Shown here: positions 24,720-34,057 of the stretch, in pieces
Position numbering within the stretch: position 1 is the stretch's first letter
Layout: each line of letters begins with the position of its first letter
DNA from: Kitasatospora azatica KCTC 9699
GTDB taxonomy: Bacteria; Actinomycetota; Actinomycetes; Streptomycetales; Streptomycetaceae
DNA: 64,000 bases
NCBI RefSeq assembly: GCF_000744785.1
Contig: NZ_JQMO01000003.1
Span: 2,108,001 to 2,172,000, forward strand
Reading direction: 5' to 3'
The notes under the pieces: generated by a model
The model's input: only the letters and a program-made list of their open reading frames with translations
Database searches by the model: none
Told to the model about the DNA's origin: nothing
Translations under genes and position numbers: made by a program

Positions 24720-25400
24720 TCAGCGGGTGAGGCGGACGGACTTGATGTCGACCGGGAGGGTCGGGAAGCCGTCGCCGGGGGCGTTCTGGTCGTCCTCGCC
24801 GGCGGCGGCGATCTTCTGGAGCACGTCCATGCCCGCGGTGACCTTGCCGAAGGGGGTGTAGGCGGGGGAGAGCTTGGTGTCCTTCCAGACGAAGAAGAAC
24901 TGGCTGCCGTTGGTGTTCGGGCCCGCGTTGGCCATGGCGACGGTGCCCGCGGGATAGGTGGCGCCGGTGAGGTTCTCGTCCGGGAAGGAGTAGCCGGGGC
25001 CGCCGCTGCCGGTGCCGGTCGGGTCGCCGCACTGCAGGACCCAGAGCCGCTGGGTGGTGAGCCGGTGGCAGTGGCTGCGGTTGAAGTAGTCGTGCTCGGC
25101 GAGGAAGCGGAACGAGAAGGTGGTGCACGGCGCGGCGTCGGTCAGCGCCTGGAAGGTGATCGCGCCCTGGCTGGTGCGCAGCGTCGCGTGGTACGGCTTG
25201 GCGGCCTTGGCGGCGTCGAAGACCGGGATGCCCTTGAAGTTGTCGGCGGGGACGGCGGGCGTGTAGCCGCAGGTGGCGGGGGCGGCGGTCACCGGCGCGG
25301 GTTGGGCGTTCGGTGTGACGGTCGCGGCCGAGGCCGCGCTGGTCGCGCAGAGCGCCAGCGTGGCGGCGGCCGCCGCGACGGTGAGGCGGGTGCGGGGCAT
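24720..25400 (-). CDS. Secreted cyclophilin-type peptidyl-prolyl isomerase
   Basis: A 226-residue protein with a signal peptide (MPRTRLTVAAAAATLALCATSAASA, likely cut after ASA) and then a cyclophilin domain. Family motifs are LQCGDPTGTGSGGPGYSFPDE, GTVAMANAGPNTNGSQFFFVW and YTPFGKVTAGMDVLQKIA. The usual FHR active-site segment reads CHR, so the catalytic Arg is kept. Five cysteines outside the signal region could form disulphides outside the cell. It probably assists folding of exported proteins. It is divergent from an MFS gene. Confidence 0.9.
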   Translation of the reverse strand: MPRTRLTVAAAAATLALCATSAASAATVTPNAQPAPVTAAPATCGYTPAVPADNFKGIPVFDAAKAAKPYHATLRTSQGAITFQALTDAAPCTTFSFRFLAEHDYFNRSHCHRLTTQRLWVLQCGDPTGTGSGGPGYSFPDENLTGATYPAGTVAMANAGPNTNGSQFFFVWKDTKLSPAYTPFGKVTAGMDVLQKIAAAGEDDQNAPGDGFPTLPVDIKSVRLTR

Positions 25401-25423
25401 CTGACAGCCTTTCGGTCAGGAGG

Positions 25424-25436
25424 TGACAGTGTGTCA
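25424..25436. promoter_or_regulatory. Palindrome upstream of cyclophilin gene
   Basis: TGACAgtgTGTCA is a perfect inverted repeat with 5-bp arms in the divergent region, 24 bases before the cyclophilin start. It may be an operator; the regulator is unknown. Confidence 0.3.
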
Positions 25437-25497
25437 TGTGCACAACCTCCTTGCCCAGGAGTGCCCGCACTCATTCCTGCCAACCCCCGTGAGGGGA

Positions 25498-25509
25498 ACG
25501 AACGTTCGT
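25498..25509. promoter_or_regulatory. 12-bp palindrome upstream of MFS gene
   Basis: ACGAACGTTCGT is a perfect palindrome ending six bases before the MFS start codon. It resembles TetR-type half-site arrangements, but no regulator gene adjoins, so it would have to be bound in trans. Confidence 0.35.
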
Positions 25510-25515
25510 GCCAGG

Positions 25516-26820
25516 ATGGGTGCCGTGAGGATAATCAACGGGGACTTCACGCGGCTGTGGAGTGGTCAGGCCATCTCGCTGACCGGGGATTTCGTCTTCG
25601 ACACCACGCTGACGCTCTGGGTCGGCACGAGCCTGGTGCACGGCGGCGCGGCGCCGCTCGCCGTCTCGGGCCTGCTGGTCACGGTCGCGCTGGCCGCGCT
25701 CCTGGTCGCGCCGATCGCCGGTGTCTTCGTGGACCGTTGGGGCGACCACCGCCGCACCATGATGGGCGCCGACCTGGTCCGGGCCGTGCTGATCGGCGTG
25801 GTCTCGGTGCTCGCGTTCCTGCCCAAGGGCACCGTGCCGACCACCGTGCTGGTGACCGTGGTCTACCTGGCGGTCTTCCTCAACACGGCCGTCTCGCAGT
25901 TCTTCAACCCGGCCCGGTTCGCGATCGTCGCCGAGGTGGTGCCCGAGGAGCAGCGGACCAAGGCCGCGGGGATCGGGCAGACCACTCAGGCGATCGCCGG
26001 AATCGTCGGCCCGCCGCTGGCCGCGCCGCTGCTCTTCACGGCTGGCACCCAGTGGGCGCTGCTGATCAACGCGCTCTCCTACGTGGGGTCGTTCCTGCTG
26101 GTGCGCGGGGTCAGGGCCACCGTGCCCGCCGCGGCCGCTCCTGGCCAGTCAGCCGGTCTGCCGGCCGAACTGCGCGACGGACTGCGCGAGGCGGCGGGCA
26201 ACCGTGTGGTCAAGGTCCTGTTGACGGCGATCGTGCTGATCTCGGTCGGCATCGGCGCGCTCAACACCGTCAACCTCTTCTTCGTCACCGACAACCTCGG
26301 CGTGGACAAGAGCTTCTACGGCACCCTGGACATGGCGCTCGGCCTGGGAATGCTGGGCGGTGCGGTGCTGGTCACCCCGCTGGCCACCCGCTACGGGCAC
26401 CGGGTCACCTTCGCCTTGGGCTTGGCGGTGATGGGGCTGCTGCTGCTCGGCTATGCGCGGATGACCTCGTTCTGGCCGGCGGTCGCGCTGATCGCGGCGC
26501 TTGGCGTGGCGCTGATCGCGGTCAACGCGGCGGTCGCTCCTTTGGTGATGGGGGCGGTGCCCAAAGAGTTCCTCGGCCGGGTCTTCTCGGCCTTCAACCC
26601 GGTGCAGCAGGTCGCCAGCCTGATCGGGATGGCCGCAGCCGGGCCGCTGGCCGCCAACTGGCGCTACAGCCACACCACTCTGGGCGGGCTGCACATCGGC
26701 GGCATCGACACCATCCTCACCGGCTCCGCGCTGCTGGTGCTGGCCGGCGGGGTATACGCGGTGCTGGGTCTGCGCGAGCCGGCGACCGCGCCGGTGGAGG
26801 CGGTGCCGCAGCCGGACTGA
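25516..26820 (+). CDS. MFS transporter (MdfA/enterobactin-exporter-like)
   Basis: A 434-residue major facilitator protein with 12 predicted helices. The first helix region is FTRLWSGQAISLTGDFVFDTTLTLWV, motif A-like FVDRWGDHRRTMMGADLVRA follows helix 2, and QFFNPARFAIVAEVVPEEQRTKAAGI is typical of the exporter branch related to tetracycline or siderophore efflux. The start could be ATG 25516 or GTG 25525; the latter leaves the same protein three residues shorter. The open frame back to 25423 is unlikely to be coding because it crosses both palindromes. Substrate unknown. Confidence 0.87.
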   Translation: MGAVRIINGDFTRLWSGQAISLTGDFVFDTTLTLWVGTSLVHGGAAPLAVSGLLVTVALAALLVAPIAGVFVDRWGDHRRTMMGADLVRAVLIGVVSVLAFLPKGTVPTTVLVTVVYLAVFLNTAVSQFFNPARFAIVAEVVPEEQRTKAAGIGQTTQAIAGIVGPPLAAPLLFTAGTQWALLINALSYVGSFLLVRGVRATVPAAAAPGQSAGLPAELRDGLREAAGNRVVKVLLTAIVLISVGIGALNTVNLFFVTDNLGVDKSFYGTLDMALGLGMLGGAVLVTPLATRYGHRVTFALGLAVMGLLLLGYARMTSFWPAVALIAALGVALIAVNAAVAPLVMGAVPKEFLGRVFSAFNPVQQVASLIGMAAAGPLAANWRYSHTTLGGLHIGGIDTILTGSALLVLAGGVYAVLGLREPATAPVEAVPQPD

Positions 26821-26841
26821 GGCCGAAGCGCCGTAAAGCCG

Positions 26842-26870
26842 TTGATCACGCCCGGCCGGTACGCGAGGAT
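26842..26870 (+). promoter_or_regulatory. Candidate leaderless promoter of EamA gene
   Basis: TTGATC (26842-26847) and GAGGAT (26865-26870) are separated by 17 bp, and the ATG at 26877 begins six bases after the -10 box. There is no Shine-Dalgarno sequence between them, so a leaderless mRNA is plausible. Confidence 0.42.
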
Positions 26871-26876
26871 CCGGCC

Positions 26877-27812
26877 ATGCGAACCCCTTCACAAGCCGCC
26901 GCGCCGCGCGGGATCCTCACCGACCTCCCGCTGCTGCTGGTCGCAGTGGTCTGGGGTTCCAGCTTCCTCGCCGTCAAGCACCTGGCCACCCCGCAGACCG
27001 TGCTGCCGACGCTGGTGCTGCGGTTCGCACTGGTGCTGCCGCTGCTCGGCGCGGTGGCCGTGCGCCGGCTGCGCGGCCTGAGCCGGGCCGAGTGGACCGG
27101 CGGGGCCCTGCTCGGGCTGATCCTGGGCTCGATCTTCCTGCTGGAGACCTTCGGCGCGGTGCACACCTCGGCCACCAACGCCGGGTTGATCATCAGCCTC
27201 ACGATGATCCTCACCCCGCTCGGCGAGAGCGCCTTGACCCGGACTCCGATCCCGCGCGCCTTCATCGCGGCCGCGGCCACCTCGCTGGTCGGGGTCGGGC
27301 TGCTCACCCAGGGCGCCGGCCTACGCGCCCCTTCGCTCGGCGACCTGCTGATCCTCTGCGCGGCCGTGGTGCGTACCGTCCACGTCCTGGTGATGTCCCG
27401 CACCCGGGCCACCCGGGAGACCGACTCGCTCGCCCTCACCTGGGTCCAACTCGCCAGCGCGGCGGCGGTCTTCGCGGTCGTGACGCCGTTCACCGGGGCG
27501 CCCGCCCCGTGGCACCTGGCCGCGGCCTGGGGTGCGGGGCGGTGGGCGCTGCTGCTCTACCTGGGCCTGTTCTGCACGTTGCTGGCCTTCATCGTCCAGA
27601 TGTGGGCGGTGCGCGCCACCTCCCCCTCCCGGGTCTCCCTGCTGCTCGGCACCGAGCCGCTCTGGGCCGCCGTCTTCGGCATCGCGCTGGGCGGCGACCG
27701 CCTCACGGTGCCGGTCTTCCTCGGCGCCCTGCTGGTCCTGATCGGCACCGAGGCCGGCCGCCGCTCCGCCCTGCCCCGCGCCGCTGAACCGGAGCTGGTG
27801 GCAGCGGCCTGA
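26877..27812 (+). CDS. EamA/DMT family transporter
   Basis: A 311-residue protein with ten predicted helices in two EamA repeats (drug/metabolite transporter superfamily). The first repeat opens LPLLLVAVVWGSSFLAVK, the family's WGSSF motif, and contains TSATNAGLIISLTMILTPLGE. The second contains TSPSRVSLLLGTEPLWAAVFG. ATG 26877 was chosen at the hydrophobic start; the long upstream open frame is a shadow of the MFS gene. The substrate is unknown, and a metabolite exporter is the usual role. Confidence 0.9.
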   Translation: MRTPSQAAAPRGILTDLPLLLVAVVWGSSFLAVKHLATPQTVLPTLVLRFALVLPLLGAVAVRRLRGLSRAEWTGGALLGLILGSIFLLETFGAVHTSATNAGLIISLTMILTPLGESALTRTPIPRAFIAAAATSLVGVGLLTQGAGLRAPSLGDLLILCAAVVRTVHVLVMSRTRATRETDSLALTWVQLASAAAVFAVVTPFTGAPAPWHLAAAWGAGRWALLLYLGLFCTLLAFIVQMWAVRATSPSRVSLLLGTEPLWAAVFGIALGGDRLTVPVFLGALLVLIGTEAGRRSALPRAAEPELVAAA

Positions 27813-27819
27813 GCGTCTG

Positions 27820-28227
27820 TCAGCCGCGTAGGTCGCGCTCACGAACCTCGGCGAGAACGCGGGCAACGGTGGCGAAGTCGTCGTCGACATGCAGAACGGT
27901 CAGGTCGTGGTGGACTGCCGTGGCGCAGACCAGCAGGTCGATGGCTCCAGCGGAGCGATGCTGACCTTTCTGGGTCAACTTGTACTGGGCACTGTCGACC
28001 CACCGCCAGCCTTGCTTCGGTACCGCCGCTGGTCGACACAACGTGTCGATGTCGTCTGTGAGTTCATCGCGGTGAGCGGGCCCGGTGGCCGAGTACAGGA
28101 ACTCAGTCCGGGTCGGCTCGCACAGATGGAATGCGCCGGCCTCGATCTCCCCCTGCCATGCATCGAGCGCGCCGGGTTCACGGAGCAGGTGCCACAGTGC
28201 GGAGGTGTCCAGCAGGTACCCGATCAC
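27820..28227 (-). CDS. vapC: VapC-type PIN ribonuclease toxin
   Basis: A 135-residue PIN-domain protein. The first acidic residue is in YLLDTSALWHLL. Conserved Glu in EPTRTEFLYS and Asp in GAIDLLVCATA and VLHVDDDFATVA complete the metal site. The ATG overlaps the stop of the antitoxin gene by ATGA. Known VapC proteins cut tRNA or rRNA. The protein is full length, unlike the PIN fragment near 20.5 kb. Confidence 0.9.
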   Translation of the reverse strand: MIGYLLDTSALWHLLREPGALDAWQGEIEAGAFHLCEPTRTEFLYSATGPAHRDELTDDIDTLCRPAAVPKQGWRWVDSAQYKLTQKGQHRSAGAIDLLVCATAVHHDLTVLHVDDDFATVARVLAEVRERDLRG

Positions 28228-28457
28228 CCGAGGTGCTCCCGGCGGGCGCGCTTGGCGGCGGAGTGGGCTGCAGCCGCAGCGTCGAACTCACCACGGGCGC
28301 CACGCGCAGCGAGCCTCTCGGCGGCTTCGAGGCGTCGGATCCGCTCGACGTACTCGCGCAGCGCGGTGTTGACCGTCTCCTTCTTGGTGGTGGTACCCAT
28401 CAGCCGCATCGCGGTCGCGAGCGCCTCATCGTCGATGTCGATCTGCGTGATGCTCAT
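28224..28457 (-). CDS. vapB: VapB-type antitoxin (ribbon-helix-helix)
   Basis: A 77-residue protein from ATG 28457 (MSITQIDIDDEALATAMRLM) with GAGGTGG upstream. The N-terminal part is a ribbon-helix-helix DNA-binding segment with TTKKETVNTALREYVERI, typical of VapB (type II TA antitoxin, Pfam VapB_antitoxin-like). The acidic/Ala-rich C-terminal tail would bind VapC. An in-frame start further up (28544) is less likely because it adds an unrelated Cys-rich stretch. Confidence 0.88.
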   Translation of the reverse strand: MSITQIDIDDEALATAMRLMGTTTKKETVNTALREYVERIRRLEAAERLAARGARGEFDAAAAAHSAAKRARREHLG

Positions 28458-28807
28458 CGCCCACCTCGATACCTTGGTGATGTGTAAGAGAAGCATACAT
28501 CGCAAACATTCGTTCCCGTCGTGAGCTTGTGAACGAAGGGTCAAGCGAGCGACCGGTGGTGGCCACCCGGTCGAGTGAGGCTCCTTAACACGTCAACGTG
28601 AAGCCTCGAAATTTGCGGTGGGCGTCGCATAGTTGATATAGGCGCAAGGCGCTGACCTGCCATTTCGCTGATAAATGTGACACTTTGCGACCATCTGAGT
28701 CCATTGCGTTCATATCTCGGGACTTGTCACCATGGCTACCGGTCTGTGAGGTGGTGTAGATCACAAAGATCGTCCCGAACTGCGTGTCGCAGGTCACAGG
28801 CGGACGG

Positions 28808-28819
28808 GCATAGGATGCG
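28808..28819 (+). promoter_or_regulatory. Candidate nuo promoter -10 region
   Basis: gcaTAGGATgcg contains a TAGGAT hexamer (28811-28816), a frequent streptomycete -10 form, 133 bases before nuoA. The flanking bases form an inverted GCAT/ATGC. The same 12 bases recur before korA at 46831. No good -35 hexamer is visible at 17-18 bases upstream. Confidence 0.42.
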
Positions 28820-28833
28820 CTCGATCCGGGCTT

Positions 28834-28849
28834 TGTGAACTGCCTCACA
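28834..28849. promoter_or_regulatory. Rex (NADH/NAD+) operator candidate
   Basis: TGTGAACTGCCTCACA differs by one base from the streptomycete Rex operator form TGTGAACNNNTTCACA. It lies just downstream of the -10 candidate, where binding would block transcription. Rex releases DNA when NADH is high, which fits control of an NADH dehydrogenase. From memory, Rex is reported to target nuo in S. coelicolor. Confidence 0.72.
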
Positions 28850-28948
28850 TGAGGTGGATCTCGGGAACCGGATCCCCGGATCACCCCACAGTGACCCGGT
28901 GGTTCCGATCTGCAGTCAAGGACGACTGGACGGAGGGAGCGACGGCAG

Positions 28949-29308
28949 ATGAATGCCTACGCGCCGATCCTCGTACTCGGTGCCATCGCGGCGGCGTTCG
29001 CGGTCGGCTCCGTCGTGATGGCCTCGCTGACCGGCCCGAAGCGCTACAACCGGGCCAAGTTGGAAGCCTACGAGTGCGGCATCGAACCGACCCCGCAGCC
29101 GGTGGGCGGCGGGCGGTTCCCGATCAAGTACTACCTGACGGCGATGCTCTTCATCGTCTTCGACATCGAGATCGTCTTCCTCTACCCGTGGGCGGTCAGC
29201 TTCGACGCCCTGGGGATCTTCGGGCTGGTCGAGATGCTCCTCTTCATCGCCACCGTCTTCGTCGCCTACGCGTACGTGTGGCGGCGCGGTGGCCTGGAGT
29301 GGGACTAG
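28949..29308 (+). CDS. nuoA: NADH-quinone oxidoreductase subunit A
   Basis: A 119-residue membrane subunit of complex I with three helices and the conserved loop KLEAYECGIEPTPQP, whose cysteine loop faces the quinone cavity. FPIKYYLTAMLFIVFDIEIVFLYPWAV is the family's hallmark. ATG 28949 follows GGAGGGAG. It is the first gene of the nuoABCDEFGHIJKLMN operon, with 46 bp to nuoB. Confidence 0.97.
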   Translation: MNAYAPILVLGAIAAAFAVGSVVMASLTGPKRYNRAKLEAYECGIEPTPQPVGGGRFPIKYYLTAMLFIVFDIEIVFLYPWAVSFDALGIFGLVEMLLFIATVFVAYAYVWRRGGLEWD

Positions 29309-29354
29309 GGCCCGAGGCAGGCCGACCAGCCAAACCACTGAGAGGGATGGGTAG

Positions 29355-29909
29355 ATGGGAATCGAGGAGAAGCTGCCGAGCGGCTTTCTGCTCACCACGG
29401 TGGAGAGCGCCGCGGGGTGGGTGAGGAAGGCCTCGCTCTTCCCGGCCACCTTCGGGCTGGCCTGTTGCGCCATCGAGATGATGACCACCGGGGCGGGCCG
29501 TTACGACCTGGCCCGGTTCGGCATGGAGGTCTTCCGCGGCTCGCCGCGGCAGGCCGACCTGATGATCGTGGCAGGCCGGGTGAGTCAGAAGATGGCCCCG
29601 GTGCTCCGCCAGGTCTACGACCAGATGGCCAACCCGAAGTGGGTCATCTCGATGGGCGTCTGCGCGTCCTCGGGCGGCATGTTCAACAACTACGCGATCG
29701 TCCAGGGCGTGGACCACATCGTCCCCGTGGACATCTACCTGCCGGGGTGCCCACCGCGCCCGGAGATGCTGCTGGACGCGATCATCAAACTGCACGAGAA
29801 GATCCAGCACGAGCCGCTCGGCATCAACAGGCGCCGCGCCGAGGAGCTGGCCGAGGAGCTGGCCCTGGAGGCCGTCCCGACCAGCGAGATGCGGGGGCTG
29901 CTGAAGTGA
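29355..29909 (+). CDS. nuoB: NADH-quinone oxidoreductase subunit B (N2 cluster)
   Basis: A 184-residue peripheral-arm subunit that carries 4Fe-4S cluster N2, the donor to quinone. Cluster ligands are in FGLACCAIEMM (adjacent cysteines), VCASSGGMF and GCPPRPE. The stop overlaps nuoC by GTGA. The tail (RAEELAEELALEAV) is longer than in E. coli, as in other actinobacteria. Confidence 0.97.
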   Translation: MGIEEKLPSGFLLTTVESAAGWVRKASLFPATFGLACCAIEMMTTGAGRYDLARFGMEVFRGSPRQADLMIVAGRVSQKMAPVLRQVYDQMANPKWVISMGVCASSGGMFNNYAIVQGVDHIVPVDIYLPGCPPRPEMLLDAIIKLHEKIQHEPLGINRRRAEELAEELALEAVPTSEMRGLLK

Positions 29910-30609
29910 GCGACACCGGCAGCGTCCCCGAGGGACGCAAGGAGATCCCGGTCGAGGTGATCGGCAAGCGCCAGGGCATGTTCGGTGCCCACGGCAGCGG
30001 CGACACCTCCGGCTTCGGCGGCCTGGCCGCCGCCATCGTGCTGCCGGCCCCGGCCGAACGCCCGTACGGCGGCTGGTTCGACGAGGTCGCCGACGAGCTC
30101 GAAGGCGCGCTGGAGGAGCAGGGTCTGACGGTTGGTCAGGTAATCGAGAAGACCGTGGTCGACCGCGGCGAACTCACCTTCCAGATCGCCCGCGAGCACC
30201 TGCTGCAGACCATGCGGACCCTGCGCGACGACCCGGCCCTGCGCTTCGAACTCTGCCTCGGGGTCAGCGGGGTGCACTACCCGTCCGAGGTCGGCCGCGA
30301 GCTGCACGCCGTCTACCACCTGCGCTCGATCACCCACACCCGGCTGATCCGGGTCGAGGTCACCGCACCGGACGCCGACCCGCGGATCCCCTCGGTGGTC
30401 AGTGTCTACCCGACCAACGACTGGCACGAGCGGGAGACCTACGACTTCTTCGGCATCGTCTTCGACGGCCACCCGGGCCTGACCCGGATCATGATGCCGG
30501 ACGACTGGCTGGGTCACCCGCAGCGCAAGGACTACCCGCTCGGTGGCATCCCCGTCGAGTACAAGGGCGCCCAGATCCCGGCGCCCGACCAGCGGAGGTC
30601 GTACAGCTG

Positions 30610-30610
<1 letters not shown>
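29906..30610 (+). CDS. nuoC: NADH-quinone oxidoreductase subunit C
   Basis: A 234-residue hydrophilic subunit of the peripheral arm. The C-terminal signature is ERETYDFFGIVFDGHPGLTRIMMPDDW. The N-terminal 80 residues, including GMFGAHGSGDTSGFGGL, are an extension compared with the E. coli NuoC domain. GTG 29906 overlaps the nuoB stop by GTGA. Unlike in E. coli, C and D are separate genes here. Confidence 0.96.
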
Positions 30611-31934
<1,324 letters not shown>

Positions 31935-31938
<4 letters not shown>

Positions 31939-32693
31939 GCCCCAACGCTCAATCAAGCACGGTAGGACTCGGTTTGCCGGCACTGCCGGCCAAGCCCTAT
32001 CCGCAGGAGGTGCACGAGCGACTGGCGGCGGACGCCAGGGAGCTGGTCTCCCGCTACCCGCAGTCCCGTTCGGCCCTGCTCCCGCTGCTGCACCTGGTCC
32101 AGGCCGAGGAGGGCTTCGTCAGCGCGACCGGGATCCGGTTCTGCGCCGAGCAGTTGGAGCTCACCACGGCCGAGGTCACGGCCGTCGCGACCTTCTACAC
32201 CATGTACCGCCGCAAGCCCGCCGGGCAGTACCACGTCGGGGTCTGCACCAACACGCTCTGCGCGGTGCTCGGCGGCGACCAGATCTTCGCCGAACTGCAG
32301 CAGCACCTCGGGATCTCCAACAACGAGACCACCGAGGACGGCGAGATCTCGATCGAGCACATCGAGTGCAACGCGGCCTGCGACTACGCCCCCGTGGTGA
32401 TGGTCAACTGGGAGTTCTTCGACAACCAGACCCCGGCCAGCGCCAAGCAGCTGGTGGACGACCTGCGCGCGGGCACCGAGGTGCGCCCCACCCGGGGCGC
32501 CAAGCTCTGCTCCTTCAAGGAGACCGCGCGGATCCTGGCCGGCTTCCCGGACGAGCGCGCGGGCGCCAACGACGAGTCCGGCGCCGGCGGCGCCCCCTCG
32601 ATGGCCGGCCTGCGCCTCGCCAAGGGCGAGCCGCTGCCCGGTGCCCCGGGCGCCAGGGTGGTCTCCCCGCGAGGCGAAGGGACGGAAGCGTGA
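31935..32693 (+). CDS. nuoE: NADH-quinone oxidoreductase subunit E (2Fe-2S, N1a)
   Basis: A 252-residue thioredoxin-fold subunit. The 2Fe-2S ligands are in CTNTLC and ECNAAC. After the core domain there is a C-terminal extension of about 70 residues rich in Gly, Ala and Pro (FPDERAGANDESGAGGAPS onward), longer than in E. coli and likely disordered. GTG 31935 is set by the overlap with nuoD. Confidence 0.96.
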
Positions 32694-34057
32694 TGACCTC
32701 CACCGAGCCGGCCGAGAAGCTGCTCAGCCCGGTGCTCTCCGCCTCCTGGGACGACCACCGGCCGTGGACCCTGGAGACCTACCAGCGCCACGACGGCTAC
32801 CAGGGCCTGCGCAACGCCCTGGAGATGGACCCGGACGCCCTGATCGCCCTGGTCAAGGACGCCGGACTGCGCGGGCGCGGCGGCGCCGGCTTCCCCACCG
32901 GGATGAAGTGGCAGTTCATCCCGCAGAACGACGGCAAGCCGCACTACCTGGTGGTCAACGCCGACGAGTCGGAGCCCGGGACCTGCAAGGACATCCCGCT
33001 GCTCTTCGCCAACCCGCACTCGCTGATCGAGGGCATGGTGATCGCGTCCTACGCGATCCGCTGCGAGCACGCCTTCATCTATCTGCGCGGCGAGGTGGTC
33101 CCGGTGCTGCGCCGGCTGCACGCGGCGGTGGCCGAGGCCTACCAGGCCGGCTACCTCGGCCAGGACATCCTCGGCAGCGGCTTCAACCTGGACATCACCG
33201 TGCACGCCGGCGCCGGCGCCTACATCTGCGGCGAGGAGACGGCGCTGCTCGACTCGCTGGAGGGCCGCCGCGGCCAACCCCGGCTGCGCCCGCCGTTCCC
33301 GGCCATCGCGGGCCTGTACGCCTGCCCGACCGTGGTCAACAACGTCGAGTCGATCGCCTCGGTGCCACCGATCCTGGTCCGCGGCAAGGAGTGGTTCACC
33401 TCGCTGGGCACCGAGAAGTCGCCCGGCTTCACCCTCTACTCGCTCTCCGGGCACGTCACCAACCCCGGCCAGTACGAGGCCCCGCTCGGCGTGACGCTGC
33501 GTCAGCTGCTCGACATCAGCGGCGGCGTGCGGGCCGGGCACCGGCTCAAGTTCTGGACCCCGGGCGGCAGTTCCACCCCGATGTTCACCGAGGAGCACCT
33601 CGACGTGCCGCTCGACTACGAGGGCGTGGGCGCCGCCGGATCGATGCTCGGCACCAAGGCGCTGCAGATCTTCGACGAGACCACCTGCGTGGTCCGCGCG
33701 GTCACCCGGTGGACCGAGTTCTATGCCCACGAGTCCTGCGGCAAGTGCACCCCGTGCCGCGAAGGCACCTACTGGCTGGTCCAGTTGCTCAAGCGGATCG
33801 AGGCCGGCGAAGGCCAGGCCGGGGACCTGGAGAAGCTGCTGGACATCGCCGACAACATCAACGGCAAGTCCTTCTGCGCCCTCGGCGACGGTGCGGCCAG
33901 CCCGATCGTCTCCTCGCTGCAGCACTTCCGCGCCGAGTACGAGCAGCACCTCACCGAGCGCCGCTGCCCGTTCGACCCGGCCGCCGCCACCGTCTGGGCC
34001 GACGGCCACCGCGCCAAGGCCCCCAAGCCCGCCACCGAGAGGGAGGTGCACGCGTGA
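32693..34057 (+). CDS. nuoF: NADH-quinone oxidoreductase subunit F (FMN, NADH site)
   Basis: A 454-residue subunit that oxidises NADH. The FMN/NADH motif is GLRGRGGAGFPTGMKW, and ADESEPGTCKD and GAGAYICGEETALL follow. The 4Fe-4S (N3) ligands are ESCGKCTPCREG and the later CALGDGAAS. I use ATG 32693; a GTG one codon earlier is in frame. It overlaps nuoE by one base and nuoG by four. Confidence 0.97.
   Translation: MTSTEPAEKLLSPVLSASWDDHRPWTLETYQRHDGYQGLRNALEMDPDALIALVKDAGLRGRGGAGFPTGMKWQFIPQNDGKPHYLVVNADESEPGTCKDIPLLFANPHSLIEGMVIASYAIRCEHAFIYLRGEVVPVLRRLHAAVAEAYQAGYLGQDILGSGFNLDITVHAGAGAYICGEETALLDSLEGRRGQPRLRPPFPAIAGLYACPTVVNNVESIASVPPILVRGKEWFTSLGTEKSPGFTLYSLSGHVTNPGQYEAPLGVTLRQLLDISGGVRAGHRLKFWTPGGSSTPMFTEEHLDVPLDYEGVGAAGSMLGTKALQIFDETTCVVRAVTRWTEFYAHESCGKCTPCREGTYWLVQLLKRIEAGEGQAGDLEKLLDIADNINGKSFCALGDGAASPIVSSLQHFRAEYEQHLTERRCPFDPAAATVWADGHRAKAPKPATEREVHA

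Larger units (their letters stand above)
28458..28948 (+). other. 490-bp regulatory region upstream of nuoA, no gene
   Basis: I see no gene in this stretch, which is clearly less G+C-rich than its surroundings (many A/T runs around 28600-28780). It carries the nuo control sites: a Rex-type operator, a TAGGAT -10 candidate, and an inverted pair TGTGA (28745-28749) / TCACA (28761-28765) with an 11-base centre. Its left part also contains the divergent vapBC promoter. An antisense or leader RNA cannot be excluded. Confidence 0.75.

Noticed and set aside
24612..26876. Long plus-strand frame running into the EamA gene
   Set aside because: Covers the cyclophilin gene in antisense and the MFS gene out of frame. 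Only the part after 26877 has transporter sequence.
19046..28500. Accessory stretch as a defined mobile element
   Set aside because: No integrase, transposase, terminal repeats or tRNA attachment site visible, so only an inserted region is suggested.
32366..32692. Upstream extension of the nuoF frame
   Set aside because: Lies inside nuoE in another frame. The overlap ATG at 32693 is the natural start.
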